A stretch of DNA of 32,289 bases from Thalassoroseus pseudoceratinae. Its GTDB lineage: Bacteria; Planctomycetota; Planctomycetia; Planctomycetales; Planctomycetaceae. The stretch covers positions 1 through 32,289 of the forward strand of contig NZ_JAALXT010000014.1 in assembly GCF_011634775.1 (NCBI RefSeq). Reading direction: 5' to 3'. Position 1 is the first letter of the stretch. Every line of letters starts with the position of its first letter. Below the pieces are notes generated by a model. It made no database searches. It had not been told where the DNA came from and was given only the letters and a program-made list of their open reading frames with translations. Shown in pieces: positions 20,201 through 27,467 of this stretch. A program made the position numbers and the translations under genes.

Positions 20201-21848
20201 CGTCACTGGTGGAACTGCCATCGACGACACCGACTTCACACTAACCGAAACCGTGACGATTCCCGCAGGTGTTTATGACGGAACCAACGCAACCGCGGTT
20301 TCCATCGGTCTGACGATCATGGATGACGCTGTTGTCGAGTTGGATGAAACAATCGAACTCGCGCTGGCCAACCCCACCGGCAACCTAGTGATCAACGATA
20401 CCAACGATGACACGACAACTCAGGCTACAACAATTTACACTGTCACAAATGACGATGCCGCGACGTTGTCCATTGATGATGTGACCGATTTCGAAGGAAC
20501 CAGCGGCACGCGACAACTCGTTTTCACTGTGACTTTGGACAATGATGTCGAAACCGGTTTAACGGTGGACTTCGATACTGTCGGCGATACTGCAACCGCA
20601 ACGGATGGGGACTACGTCGCGAACATCGGAAACGCGTTGACCTTCAGCGGCACCGCTGGCGAGACGCAAACGTTGACCGTCTTGATCAACGGAGATACCG
20701 ACCGCGAGGCTGATGAATCGTTCTTCGTCGAATTGTCGAACATCCAGGCCGGCGGACGCGATGTCACACTGAGTGATGCGCAGGGTGTTGGTGTGATCGT
20801 CAACGACGATTTGGCTCCCAATATCGCCGACTTGACGGATGCGAACATTGATCCCATCGAGATCAACGGCCCGTTCACACTGACTGTCAGTGGAAACTTC
20901 GATAATTCGCCGAGTGAAACCGATGCCACTGCGGACGACTTGTTCTTCTGGGACCCAGCCAGTGGTGCGAATCGCATCGTGTTCGGAGATGGATCGGTGC
21001 AAGACAATCCGTTCGCACCGACCGATATCAACGGCAACGACTTCACCCAAGTAAGGATCGGCGACTTTGATAACGACGCCGGTCACGATCTGTTCTTCTG
21101 GAACCCGAGCACCGGCCGAAACCGGTTGATCCATGCCAACGGTGGAACGACAAGCGTTGTGGGAACGATGGAAAACAACGTCGTCCCTGTGATCCTCGTC
21201 AACGGCAACGATTTCGAACAGTTCGTCGTCGGAAACTTTGACGATGGCGGCCCGGAGGATCTCTTCTTCTGGAACCCAGTCAGTGGTGCGAATCGTCTGG
21301 TTCATTTTGAAGTGGTCACCCCCGGCATGGATACCGACTTCAACAACCAACAGACGAATGTAATTGCACCGTCGTGGGTGAACGGCGACTTCGAAATTGT
21401 GCTGTCGGGTCAGTTCTTGGACAGTTCCCTCGATGAGTTACTGTTCGTCAACTTGCAAACCGGTCAAAACCGGCTAGTGTCCTTGACCGCAGTAACACCA
21501 GGAACAACGACGAACTTCGACTCGGCCGATATCGACTTCTTGCCAGTCACGCTGTTTAACGGCAACGACTACGATCGAATCGAAATTGGTGATCTCAATG
21601 GTGATGGATTGGATGACGTCTTCGCGTGGAATACCAATAGCGGTGACAACCGCACGGCTTTGACGAATCTTGATCCCAATGGAGAAGCCGTTCCAGTCGA
21701 CAACGTAGTCAACCGCTTGTCCATCAACGGAGACTTCGAGCAAATCGCTCGTCTTACAGAAGAAGTCTTCAGCGATGAACTAGCCGACGAGTTCTTCTTC
21801 TGGAACCCACAAACCGGCCAGAACCGCACAGGCTTCTTGCAAGACTAG
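11238..21848 (+). CDS. Giant multidomain surface repeat protein (LEPR-XLL type)
   Basis: A 3536-residue acidic protein, probably exported and cell-surface associated. The N-terminus is basic and carries the planctomycete LEPR-XLL-like signal (AQAEVLEDRTLLA, about residues 37-49). The domain order is: a lamin-tail domain (to about 11950); two choice-of-anchor-D units; a jelly-roll-like segment (about 12715-13480); two more choice-of-anchor-D units; a lamin-tail-like domain; DUF11; Calx-beta; then a block of lamin-tail-like plus DUF11 domains that occurs twice. These are followed by five 111-residue Ig-like repeats (IVDD(R/Q)SGGPI), DUF11, two Calx-beta-like units and six C-terminal repeats of the type DLFFWNP.SG.NR. 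Calx-beta, DUF11 and Ig-like units are adhesive or structural and often bind calcium. I chose the ATG at 11238 over the TTG at 11181. A DUF1559 gene and a lipoprotein gene follow on the same strand. Confidence 0.93.
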   Translation: MLLTSWLDSLRFSPKNVRKLRAGRNGLRRKQIAAIPAQAEVLEDRTLLAAVINEVLFDPASGVPDGDANGDGVRSASGDEFVEVINTGPGTLDISGWTLSDDDGGDFTFPAGTILQENQALVLFGGGTPAGAFSDGSTVPAANPNFGNSLIFVDDGSIGSGFSNSGDLIQLIDAGSTVIDSVSYGSAAGQGLADLSGGSDQSSTRSPDLVGTFVDHVGADTDDGSRFSPGTRIDGSLFNAAGAPEINVQGMSMDILDGDTTPTAADGTDFGDVLTSGGSATQTFTIQNNGTADLTLGTINVTGANAADFVITQPATTTVASGGNVTFMVMFDPAADGVRNATINIPSDDADEDPYDFAVTGTGVAVATPEINVQGLGMDIVDGDTTPTTADGTDFGSTDSNSGMVTNTFTIQNTGTGGLDVTAITVTGANAGDFTIANFTAGVVSPSGTLTFDVIFDPVADGTSTATINIANDDTDENPYEFSVTGEGTSPPANLVAQQDFDGGEVNLVTGFDPSSDNLDGGAGDFFGVGSRNAWPQGFPNPGVPFSLADDTVFGYSSGTANPSDTEGIFGQNADLDNDYFALSDSDEFGTDQTASWTFDISGASNLGIMIDIGARMDSAFDYSDDTILTFTASIDGGTAQTLFSIAPVANNLGSGSLRPLDNGTNDDPAEVLLATGDAVITKEFAEGTTSTTAADLYLDKSLSADGSLDTFLTSIAGTGSNLTITFTANLPFEVAVFDNIIITGDAAVGPEIDVQGNAMSIPDGDTTPTTDDGTDFGLVETASGDQTQTFTILNTGSDPLDVSAINVTGANAGDFTITNFTAGSVAASGSTTFDVVFDPSADGVRNATISIVNDDADENPYDFAVTGMGVTNAAPEINVQGLGMDIVDGDTTPDSADGTDFGPTLTSNGMVTNTFTIQNTGTADLDVSAITVTGANAGDFTIANFTPGNVSSSGSITFDVVFDPAADGTSTATINIANDDADENPYEFAVTGTGLSTPVIVINEVDADTPSTDDLEFIELYDGGAGNTSLDGLVVVLFNGSDDASYDAIDLDGQSTDANGYFVIGLAGVPNVDLIPNTLIEGAWVDNQIQNGADAVALFVGNDTDFPIDTPVTATNLIDAVVYDTNDSDDSGLIDVLTPGQPQINESENGDSGNDAIARVPNGGTALDTSTYVTQTPTPGETNVLPTVSVDLEVTKSVDQTAILDGGTVTYTYIVTNNGPSDSTGATLDDTTTFDGTSFVISNAMVVFSGGGAGSVAATDDPDLTITALPSGATATVTFDVAVTGTGTLDNTVEVTAANEADPDSTPNDGMGDDFADADDVTVSALPALSIDDVTENEGNSGTTTYTFTVSLSVPAPVGGVTFDIATADDSATTADSDYVAQSLTSQTIAEGNTSYTFDVTVNGDTNVEPNESFFVNLSNVTGATVSDDQGVGTITNDDFPPLVINEFVFDHTSSDTNEFIELFGDASFDYSAFTILVIEGDGSSIGIIDDVIAVGSTDANGFFSTGYLNSEFENGTQTILLVTNFTGSEGDDLDTDNDGTLDSLPWAAVVDSVAIFDGGTGDVTYEGSTGPVLGPNFDGVSPFKPGGASRIPNGTDTDTVADWVRNNFNGAGLQDFPSATASAGEAISTEGTVNMVQQGIDLFVMKSVDNNDVTEGDIVTFTIEVGNTTIATQAATGVEVTDMLPADFMVTANTPSEGSFTPGTGVWTGIELAAGETATLTITGTFTDFVSSPYTNYVEVTAANETDPDSTPGNNSGRGEIGDPSSEDDDDSVMVTVAELVTTDLEVMKSDNADPIFTGETTTYTVTITNNGPEDVTGATLDDTIVFPSGMFTVRNASLVFSTPGATTGSGMLVEEADGPNITGLNLANGETATLTFDVTADTGTGTITNTATVSGGTPVDVNGLNDTAVETTTVNAPPSPLVINEFVFDHTGSDTDEFIEVFGDPNTDYSAFTILVIEGEGSGTGVIDNVETITTTDANGFFSTSYLNSEFENGTQTILIVENFTGSLNDDLDTNNDGILDSMPWTSVVDSVAVFDGDAGDVTYEGSTGAVLGPNFDGVSPFEPGGASRIPNGTDTDTSADWVRNDFGGAGLPSFPSAQASAGVAINTKDAVNIVQQGIDLEVSISVDNDDVLVGETITFTIETSNTAIATQTATGVELTEVLSDDFVLTMFNASEGSFDPNTDIWSGLELDAGETQTLTITGSFIAATDSPYENYVQVTAANEVDPDSTPNNGTAPTPAEDDEAATTVVVTEPDVVPPTLDSADIVDDRSGGPIAEGTLVTYTLTFSEDIDDSTVDAADFTNAGTAPITIGAITETSPGVFTVEVTPTAPGTLILQMPVVATIDDVAGNSLVPPVEDDTTITVTDATAPTLDAADIVDDQSGGPITEGTLVTYTVTFNEDIDESTVDAADFTNAGTASITIGAITETNPGVFTVEVTPTAPGTLILQVPVGATIDDPAGNSLVPPVDDDTTITVTDGTAPTLAPVDIVDDRSGGPIAEGTLVTYTLTFSEDIDDSTVDAADFTNAGTAPITIGAITETSPGVFTVEVTPTASGMLILQVPVGATIDDVAGNSLVPPVNDDTTITVSDVTAPTLASADIVDDQSGGPIAEGTLVTYTVTFSEDINENTVGVADFTNAGSAPITVGTITETSPGVFNIEVMPTAPGTLILEVSSAATIDDPAGNSLVPPIQDDTTITVTDATAPLLDAADIVDDQSGGPIIEGTLVTYTVTFSEDIDDGTVDAADFRNAGTSPITIGVITETSPGVFTVEVTPTAPGTLILQVPNGATINDVAGNSLTTPVDDDTTITVTATPEADLMVTTTNTIDPIITGGTTTYTVTITNSGPDDVTGASLDDSITFPTGTFTVGNESLSFSGSGSGSLVIEADGPNITDLVLANGETATLTFDVTAETGVGPITNTATVSGGSPADPDTANNSTVETTIVEAPPITKVEFSNATNSDLETSGGNQPVLLVNGTLTEDQTVDVIVTGGTAIDDTDFTLTETVTIPAGVYDGTNATAVSIGLTIMDDAVVELDETIELALANPTGNLVINDTNDDTTTQATTIYTVTNDDAATLSIDDVTDFEGTSGTRQLVFTVTLDNDVETGLTVDFDTVGDTATATDGDYVANIGNALTFSGTAGETQTLTVLINGDTDREADESFFVELSNIQAGGRDVTLSDAQGVGVIVNDDLAPNIADLTDANIDPIEINGPFTLTVSGNFDNSPSETDATADDLFFWDPASGANRIVFGDGSVQDNPFAPTDINGNDFTQVRIGDFDNDAGHDLFFWNPSTGRNRLIHANGGTTSVVGTMENNVVPVILVNGNDFEQFVVGNFDDGGPEDLFFWNPVSGANRLVHFEVVTPGMDTDFNNQQTNVIAPSWVNGDFEIVLSGQFLDSSLDELLFVNLQTGQNRLVSLTAVTPGTTTNFDSADIDFLPVTLFNGNDYDRIEIGDLNGDGLDDVFAWNTNSGDNRTALTNLDPNGEAVPVDNVVNRLSINGDFEQIARLTEEVFSDELADEFFFWNPQTGQNRTGFLQD
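11970..14235 (+). repeat. Four choice-of-anchor-D repeats of 375 nt in two pairs
   Basis: Units begin with E(I)(N/D)VQG...DGDTTPT at 11970, 12345, 13491 and 13866. The two pairs each have a spacing of exactly 375 nt (125 residues). Each unit carries TF.I.N.G, VTGAN..DF.I, F.V.FDP.ADG and (N/D)DADENPY. An unrelated jelly-roll-like segment of about 770 nt separates the pairs. Confidence 0.9.
15567..17940 (+). repeat. Indel-free internal duplication, offset 1440 nt
   Basis: The block 15567-16500 (LVINEFVFDHT... through a DUF11-like domain to DPDSTP) recurs at 17007-17940. Landmarks such as TCACGATCTTGGTGAT (15661 and 17101) and the CTTAC at 16441 and 17881 keep a constant 1440-nt offset over about 930 nt. 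One DUF11 domain lies between the copies, so the duplicated unit is 480 residues. Confidence 0.9.
18018..19682 (+). repeat. Five tandem 333-nt Ig-like repeats
   Basis: The motif IVDD(R/Q)SGGPI starts at 18042, 18375, 18708, 19041 and 19374, a perfect 333-nt (111-residue) period with no indels. Each unit contains EGTLVTYT(L/V)TF(S/N)EDI, ADF.NAG, ITET.PGVF and AGNSL..P. Copies 1 and 3 share GATCGATCC and a long stretch of near-identical DNA, while 2, 4 and 5 read GATCAAAGT at that place. Confidence 0.95.
20937..21845 (+). repeat. Six C-terminal FFWNP..G.NR repeats
   Basis: Variants of DLFFWNP.SG.NRL begin at 20937, 21087, 21258, 21432, 21612 and 21786, spaced 150-180 nt, alternating with VNGNDFEQ.VVGNFD-type segments. 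The pattern resembles a beta-propeller (VCBS/FG-GAP style). The last copy ends seven codons before the stop, so the repeats define the true C-terminus. Confidence 0.85.
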
Positions 21849-21863
21849 TGTGTTGAGGCATTC

Positions 21864-21908
21864 GTGGTGGTGAGTGAGCTGATTACCAGTGAATTCACCA
21901 CCGCAATT
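21864..21908 (+). terminator. Probable terminator after the giant gene
   Basis: A stem of GTGGTGGTGA (21864-21873) pairs with TCACCACCGC (21895-21904), ten pairs with one G-U, around a loop of about 21 bases. AATTTT follows at once. It sits 15 bases after the stop codon at 21848. The large loop lowers confidence. Confidence 0.45.
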
Positions 21909-22303
21909 TTCGAGCGACCAAAGCAAAAATCGCGAGAAATATGTTGCACACACTTTGATAGTGTAGTGCTTGATCGGCTCGCTCATGAGCAGTGTCTACT
22001 CGAGAGTGACGTGAAGTTTACATCAATCATATGTGACTATTGGCCGGTTCCGTATGCAGCTTATCGCCCCTAGGTTTTCAAGTATTGCCATCCCATTAGT
22101 CGGTCTCCTCGGATACTTAGAGATTTTAGCAAAAACCAGCGTAATATTAATCTGAGATGTTGTAATCAGCAAGTTGGTACTTGCTTGGCAGCCAGAATGT
22201 AGCATAGGCCGGGAAAAATGCCGATCCATTGCTAATGTCGTGCTCCGAGCCCATTTTCGACGAATCCGTGATCTCGTTTCATTTTGCTTTGGAATTTGGA
22301 TTC
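21905..22303. other. Intergenic region before the DUF1559 gene
   Basis: AT-richer DNA without a coding frame of protein-like character. It contains a perfect 7-bp stem-loop (AGCAAGT/ACTTGCT, 22168-22185) with a TGGT loop and no T-run. The promoter for the DUF1559-lipoprotein pair should be here, but I cannot place it. Confidence 0.5.
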
Positions 22304-23287
22304 ATGAACCATCGACGCTTCCGCAGAAACAGTCGGCGAGGGTTTACCCTCATTGAACTCCTCGTCGTGATTGCGATCATCGCGATCTTGATTGCACTGC
22401 TTCTGCCCGCTGTGCAGCAAGCTCGTGAGGCTGCCCGTCGGACCGAATGTAAGAATAATTTAAAGCAAATCGGTCTCGCGATGCACACCTTCCACGACAC
22501 CTACAAGCACTTTCCTGCCGGCATTAATATTCCGATTGCTAGTACGTCGGGAGCCGTCTACCCGACAAACAGTCTCCACACGTCCGGAAAGATCCCCGCC
22601 CCCCCTTTTCCGGATCAGTACGGATCGTGGTTGGCTTACATTTTGCCGTTCATGGAGCAGGCGAACATCACGAATCAGTACGACTTCTCTCAACGAGAAT
22701 ATGGCAATACCAATGGACCAGACTCGATCGGCGCGACGGTGGTTAAATCTTATATTTGTCCATCAGATAATTCTTCGGAACCTGTGATCACCTATACAAG
22801 TGGCGGCAACACCTACTACTTTGCGATCAATAGTTACATGGCGAACGCAGGCACACAGTCTTGGTATATTTTTGATGCGACATTCGATGGTGTGTTTCAG
22901 ATCAATAGTCGATCTCGAATGGCAACCATCAAAGACGGCACATCAAACACATTGCTAGTCGGCGAACGTTACAGTTACGATCGAAACTGGAGCGATTTTC
23001 CGAATCGTCGTGGTTGGGCATGGTCGAACTTCAATTCGCCTCAGGACTGTCTGGGGGGAACGTTTGTGCCTATCAACTATAATGTTCCAGATGGGTTTAG
23101 TGATCCGCCCCCATACTCTGAGACGGACAAGAAACTCAGTTCCTTCAGTAGTGCACATCCCGGCGGAGCAAACTTTGCGTTGTGTGACGGTTCCGTACGG
23201 TTCATGTCGCAAACATCAACGGGTGGGCTGACTACGCTACAACTCCTCGCACGCCCTGCGGATGGTCAAGTCGTTCAGCTTGACTAG
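22304..23287 (+). CDS. DUF1559 pilin-like protein with H-X9-DG tail
   Basis: A 327-residue protein of the planctomycete-expanded DUF1559 family. The N-terminus has a type IV prepilin-like leader ([18 protein letters not shown]), to be cut after Gly by a prepilin peptidase, followed by [15 protein letters not shown] and [17 protein letters not shown]. The C-terminal end has the processing-associated H-X9-DG motif ([16 protein letters not shown]). The start is the ATG at 22304; upstream codons in frame do not look like protein. These proteins are anchored by a single helix and face outward; their substrates are unknown. The lipoprotein gene begins 67 bases downstream, a pairing common in planctomycetes. 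Confidence 0.95.
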   Translation: MNHRRFRRNSRRGFTLIELLVVIAIIAILIALLLPAVQQAREAARRTECKNNLKQIGLAMHTFHDTYKHFPAGINIPIASTSGAVYPTNSLHTSGKIPAPPFPDQYGSWLAYILPFMEQANITNQYDFSQREYGNTNGPDSIGATVVKSYICPSDNSSEPVITYTSGGNTYYFAINSYMANAGTQSWYIFDATFDGVFQINSRSRMATIKDGTSNTLLVGERYSYDRNWSDFPNRRGWAWSNFNSPQDCLGGTFVPINYNVPDGFSDPPPYSETDKKLSSFSSAHPGGANFALCDGSVRFMSQTSTGGLTTLQLLARPADGQVVQLD

Positions 23288-23354
23288 AGTCGACTCCCCT
23301 AGGCAATTCTAGAGTTCAACACACCATCAAATGCCCCTCCAGAAAGGCAGTTAG

Positions 23355-23819
23355 GTGCAGACTCGGCAATCATTGTATCGGTTCGGCGTTTTGGGAGTTG
23401 CAGTATTTTTCTGCTGGGGATGTTCAACGCCACCTCCACCTATTGTTCCCGTTAAGGGAACGATCACTCTGAATGATGAACCGCTTCCCTCCGTCGAAGT
23501 TCGTTTTTATCCTTTGCATGACGAACTCGACGGAAGTTTTATCGCCAGTGGTGTTACAGATGAGAATGGACAATTCTCGCTTCAATGCGGCGGTCAATCC
23601 GGAGCTTGTGCATGGAAGCACAAAGTGACTGTGACCGAAGCCCCCATGCCAGGTGAGTTTCGAGGCCAAAGTGGCGAATCTCAGATAAAAGCCTCGCAGT
23701 ATATCGAAAGCCTGAAGAACCGACCGATTCCTGACAAGTACGGAACGCTCGCCCAGACGCCATTGACAATCACAGTCACTGAAGATCAACAAACCTACGA
23801 TATCAAGCTCAGTCGCTAG
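23355..23819 (+). CDS. Carboxypeptidase-regulatory-like lipoprotein
   Basis: A 154-residue protein starting at a GTG with AAAGGCAG about 8 bases upstream. A hydrophobic signal (about residues 9-22) ends at a lipobox-like FCWGC (Cys 23), followed by a Pro-rich spacer. The body has the beta-sandwich pattern of planctomycete carboxypeptidase-regulatory-like proteins: VPVKGTITLNDEPLP, VEVRFYP, TDENGQFSL, then LTITVTEDQQTYDIKL. It probably sits in the cell envelope and works with the DUF1559 protein. Its C-terminal half has a decayed copy in the pseudogene at 3338-3613. The TAG stop is created at the junction with the IS element; without the IS, the stop would be TAA inside an attC core. Confidence 0.85.
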   Translation: MQTRQSLYRFGVLGVAVFFCWGCSTPPPPIVPVKGTITLNDEPLPSVEVRFYPLHDELDGSFIASGVTDENGQFSLQCGGQSGACAWKHKVTVTEAPMPGEFRGQSGESQIKASQYIESLKNRPIPDKYGTLAQTPLTITVTEDQQTYDIKLSR

Positions 23820-24742
23820 AACAGTTTCATAACGCAGATTCTAGTGAACGCTCTGGCAAGCGATTTGCATGCCGATGCTGGTGAAAGGAGACACCAGCAT
23901 GTTGATTACCCTGTCGGCGTGGCCTCGACTTGGCCGCAATCGCACGGGGTCCAGGACGGCCCCCAAACCGTATCTCAATAATGAGCAATGGCTTTTGATC
24001 GATGACCTGTTCGAGGACCCGCTTCCCTCCAAACTCGGCGGACGACCGCGTGTACCGCCACGCCGGTGCCTAGAAGGCGTATTGTGGGTCTTAGTTTCCG
24101 GAGCGAGATGGAAAGATTTACCAGAACGATATCCCAGTCCAGCCACCTGCTGGCGGCGGCTCAAGCAGTAGACTGAGTCCGGCGTGTTCGCAGCTGCTTG
24201 GACGAGGTTGCTGGGGCACATGGAGGATTTTCGGGACTTCAACTGGGAAGAAGCCATCGGCGATGGTACCTTTGCCCCAGCAAAAAAGGGGGCTCCGCGG
24301 TTGGCAACACCAAGAAAGGCAAAGGCACCAAGATCATGCTGATGGTCGATGGCGTGGGCACACCCTTGGCGGTGACGATTGCCAGTGCCAACCAAAGTGA
24401 AGTTCGACTGATCAAACCGTTGATCGAGCAACGTCAGCTCCCCCGAAAACCGAAACGACTGATGTACGATCGAGCCGCCGACTGCGATCCGTTGCGGACT
24501 CGGCTGGCGACGGAACAGATCGAGTTGATCTGCCATCATCGCAAAAGTCGCAAGCGACCCGTGACTCAAGACGGTCGCAAAGCTCGATGCCTAGCCCCCC
24601 GTTATGTCGTCGAGCGGAGCATCAGCTGGTTGCAAACCAATCGACGAATCACAGTACGTTATGAATACTACGATCATCTGTTTCTCGGCTTCGTACAACT
24701 CGCTTGCATGTTCACTGTTATCAAATGGTTTTGAAACTACCT
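23819..24742 (+). mobile_element. IS5-family insertion sequence (about 924 bp)
   Basis: The ends are imperfect inverted repeats: left GAACAGTTTCATAAC (23819-23833) and right, read inward, AGGTAGTTTCAAAAC, matching at 10 of 15 positions with the core AGTTTCAWAAC. Both ends are flanked by CTA (23816-23818 and 24743-24745), a plausible 3-bp target duplication. The transposase is of the IS5 type and is interrupted. The right end abuts the first attC of the integron array. End positions are inferred from repeats only. Confidence 0.7.
23899..24734 (+). pseudogene. IS5-type DDE transposase, interrupted by an amber codon
   Basis: Translation from the ATG at 23899, with GGAG nine bases upstream, gives the N-terminal helix-turn-helix region (YLNNEQWLLIDDLF, GGRPRVPPRRCLEGVLWVL, GARWKDLPERY). 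It meets TAG at 24169-24171 after RRLKQ, where the family usually has Trp. The same frame continues to the first catalytic Asp (IGDGT, 24262). At A_AAA_AAG (24282-24288, in the correct phase) a -1 shift enters the second frame, which holds YDRAADCD and the catalytic Glu (VVERSISWLQTNRR) and ends at 24734. Two-frame expression with -1 slippage is known in IS5 relatives, so the shift may be natural; the amber codon is the inactivating lesion. Confidence 0.85.
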
Positions 24743-24867
24743 CTAACAAACGTTGGAGCGGTTCGGCTCACCATCTTCCCAATCGACGTCGCAGGAGGCG
24801 GCCGTAAAGGTACCTTGAGTTAAGCGGTCAAGAGCAAAGACGCCGACCGCTCAACTCCGCGTTAGGC
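24741..24867 (+). repeat. attC site 1 (divergent, 127 bp, abuts the IS)
   Basis: R' is GTTAGGC (24861-24867). The inner arms TTGGAGCGGTTCGGC (24753-24767) and GCCGACCGCTCAAC (24842-24855) pair with two extra bases on the left side (G and T). The R'' side reads CTCTAAC across the IS junction. It is longer than the other eleven sites and differs in arm sequence and central spacer. Confidence 0.75.
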
Positions 24868-24876
24868 ACACCATTC

Positions 24877-25522
<646 letters not shown>

Positions 25523-25555
25523 GACAGAAAACGAGAACCCTGGAATCCAACATCA

Positions 25556-26110
25556 ATGTCAACTCGAACCTACGCCTTTTCGGTAAAGTCGCTTGATCCG
25601 ATTCGCGACGCCATCGCTTCCCAGAATCAGACGGCATTCGACGCCGTCGTGGCGGAGTACGATGCTGACGATGAAGATCGCCGTGAATATGCCAAGAGCA
25701 TGATCCTGATTGATACTCCACCGGCAAAAGAACCGGGCTGTTGGAACTACGTTGTCGAACCGCTTGCAAAACACTTTGGGCTCCAACCTGAGTATCTTGC
25801 AATTGACGATTGGAAACACTACGGCGCTTGGGAAGACTACATCGCCACTGCAAAATCTCACGTTTCCGATGAGACGGTTTTGCTTCTGGGCCACATCAAA
25901 TCGGGACGCCCATTTCGTGGCATTGAAATAGACCACGACGGATGTCTTTTCGGTTGGCTTTCAAACGCTGAATGTAAGGCATTATTGGACGCGATTCGTG
26001 ATCTTGATGCTGATGCGTTTGGCGAACTGGACGAACTACACGAAGAATTGGTCGAATCACTGACAACGGTTGTCAACAACGACTCAGAGATGTTCATAGG
26101 CGCGAGCTGA
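25556..26110 (+). CDS. Cassette 2: hypothetical protein, 184 aa
   Basis: The ATG at 25556 opens MSTRTYAFSVKSLDPIRDAI, followed by an acidic helical region, WNYVVEPLAKHFG, and FRGIEIDHDGCLFGWLSNAE, with an acidic helical end (LDELHEELVESL). The layout is reminiscent of DUF7691-type proteins, a weak impression that I could not test. It has no signal peptide or membrane segment and is probably cytoplasmic. It fills the cassette from 33 bases after the attC core to 8 bases before the next one. No strong ribosome binding site is seen. Confidence 0.8.
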   Translation: MSTRTYAFSVKSLDPIRDAIASQNQTAFDAVVAEYDADDEDRREYAKSMILIDTPPAKEPGCWNYVVEPLAKHFGLQPEYLAIDDWKHYGAWEDYIATAKSHVSDETVLLLGHIKSGRPFRGIEIDHDGCLFGWLSNAECKALLDAIRDLDADAFGELDELHEELVESLTTVVNNDSEMFIGAS

Positions 26111-26118
26111 CAATCGTC

Positions 26119-26209
26119 GGATAACAATGGCATGAACGCGGAGTCGCCGATCGCGCGTTTTTCGAGTGGAGCGTCAACCGCGGCGGCCCGGTTATGCCGG
26201 TCGTTATGT
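26119..26209 (+). repeat. attC site 3
   Basis: R'' GGATAAC (26119-26125), R' GTTATGT (26203-26209). The arms GGCATGAACGCGGAGTCGCCG and CGGCGGCCCGGTTATGCC pair with extra G and A on the left and minor mismatches. Length 91 bp. Confidence 0.9.
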
Positions 26210-26224
26210 GTCACAGGACCGCGT

Positions 26225-26845
26225 ATGACCAGCACAAAGGAATGGGCCGCGTCTCACGACGTCTGCGTGGACGATACGGTACCGCCTGTTGAAGTCCACA
26301 ACGAGGCGTGCAAACGCAACGCCCATGAGGTCGCCGTCCGCACGATCATCCTCCAGTGTGTCGCCGCCGTCGGCTACGAGGTCGACGCTGAGCCTGTTAT
26401 TGATTGGTTGAAAGACCAGGACTTATGGGACCAAGTCTCATCCAAAGAAAAAGCATTTCTCTGTGCAGACGAACGGTCCGACAAAGAACGTAGTGATGCC
26501 CGTTGGCGTCAAGAAGCTCAATGGGCCCTTTTATGGTCGATCCGACAGATCGAATCATTAGGTCTACCAACTCAAACTTGCGATACCGCGAGACTGGTTG
26601 ATGAGATCATGCCCGTACTCGGTGAGCCAGTAGATCCATTTGTGTCCTCGGCTGATCTTCGGCCGCCAGCCGAAATCCTTGCCGAAGACGATCGAATCTA
26701 CAATCTGCACTGCTACGCACGACAAGCATATCGCAGAAATGCAATGCCTGATGATTTGGTGTACGATGTTCTTTTCCAACGTCATTACGCGTTTGAGTGG
26801 CTCAACGGAACTGAGGATTGGGACGCTGTAACGACTGACACATAA
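26225..26845 (+). CDS. Cassette 3: DUF4272 family protein
   Basis: A 206-residue protein recognisable as DUF4272. It has the family order [16 protein letters not shown] near the start, then [14 protein letters not shown], the core [21 protein letters not shown], a C-terminal [13 protein letters not shown], and the ending [17 protein letters not shown]. The function of DUF4272 is unknown; members occur next to toxin-immunity loci and in many bacteria. I chose the ATG at 26225; the frame extends upstream but only through the attC site. The TAA stop is inside R'' of the next attC. Confidence 0.9.
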   Translation: MTSTKEWAASHDVCVDDTVPPVEVHNEACKRNAHEVAVRTIILQCVAAVGYEVDAEPVIDWLKDQDLWDQVSSKEKAFLCADERSDKERSDARWRQEAQWALLWSIRQIESLGLPTQTCDTARLVDEIMPVLGEPVDPFVSSADLRPPAEILAEDDRIYNLHCYARQAYRRNAMPDDLVYDVLFQRHYAFEWLNGTEDWDAVTTDT

Positions 26846-26929
26846 CAATGTGTTGCGCCGGAGTCGCGACCGGCGCGTTTCCTGAAGTCATAGTCCACCG
26901 TCGCGACCCGGTGAACACGGACGTTATCC
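26840..26929 (+). repeat. attC site 4
   Basis: R'' ACATAAC (26840-26846), R' GTTATCC (26923-26929). The arms GTGTTGCGCCGGAGTCGCGAC and GTCGCGACCCGGTGAACAC pair with G and A unpaired on the left and one mismatch. Length 90 bp. The stop of cassette 3 lies in R''. Confidence 0.92.
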
Positions 26930-26939
26930 GACTGAATTG

Positions 26940-27368
26940 ATGGCCATGGCTGAACACCGCCCTGTCGATCACAAAGACTCTGATGCCGAGTACGCCGCAC
27001 AAATTCGCGAATGGGTGGCGCAACGCGCCGAGTGCGAGTTGCTCGACTCTATTGACCCAACATTCCTGATTGGGGAATGGAAAAGCAGCATCAGCCGAAG
27101 CGACGATGGTACACCTGATTACATTTTTCTCGGGGACGGCACTTACCGAACGCCGAATGGCTTTGATGGGCCGTCACCGAATACGTGGACAATCGACGGT
27201 GACCACTTCATCGAAACCTATTGGTCGCCACCCGCACCGGAATATGAGATCCATGACCCAATGCAGGGGCAAGAGTGCTACCGATGCGCTCAACTGAAGG
27301 ATGGTCGATTTGCATTCTGGAACGGAGACTCTAGTTTACTCGTGTTCTTGACCCGAATTGGCGGATAA
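26940..27368 (+). CDS. Cassette 4: small lipocalin-like hypothetical protein
   Basis: A 142-residue protein. After a charged helical start (EYAAQIREWVAQRAE) comes FLIGEWKSSIS, a pattern like the GxW strand that opens lipocalin-type beta-barrels, followed by alternating strands (DYIFLGDGTYRTP, NTWTIDGDHFIETYW, GRFAFWNGDSSLLVFL). This suggests a small beta-barrel that binds a hydrophobic ligand, by pattern only. No signal peptide. The starts ATG 26940 and 26946 are both possible. The TAA stop lies inside R'' of the next attC. Confidence 0.8.
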   Translation: MAMAEHRPVDHKDSDAEYAAQIREWVAQRAECELLDSIDPTFLIGEWKSSISRSDDGTPDYIFLGDGTYRTPNGFDGPSPNTWTIDGDHFIETYWSPPAPEYEIHDPMQGQECYRCAQLKDGRFAFWNGDSSLLVFLTRIGG

Positions 27369-27451
27369 CCATGTCATCCACCGAAGGACCGCATGGCGCG
27401 TTCACAAATGGATTCCACATTGGCGGTCCTCGGTGATGACCGCCGTTCGCC
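27363..27451 (+). repeat. attC site 5
   Basis: R'' GGATAAC (27363-27369), R' GTTCGCC (27445-27451). The arms GTCATCCACCGAAGGACCGC and GCGGTCCTCGGTGATGAC are complementary along their whole length apart from two extra bases on the left (C and A). Length 89 bp. Confidence 0.92.
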
Positions 27452-27467
27452 GACGGAGAGAGTCCTC

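Noticed and set aside
23841-24569. Minus-strand frame of 242 codons across the IS
   Set aside because: It is antisense to the transposase, which has clear IS5 motifs on the plus strand; the minus product has no recognisable features.
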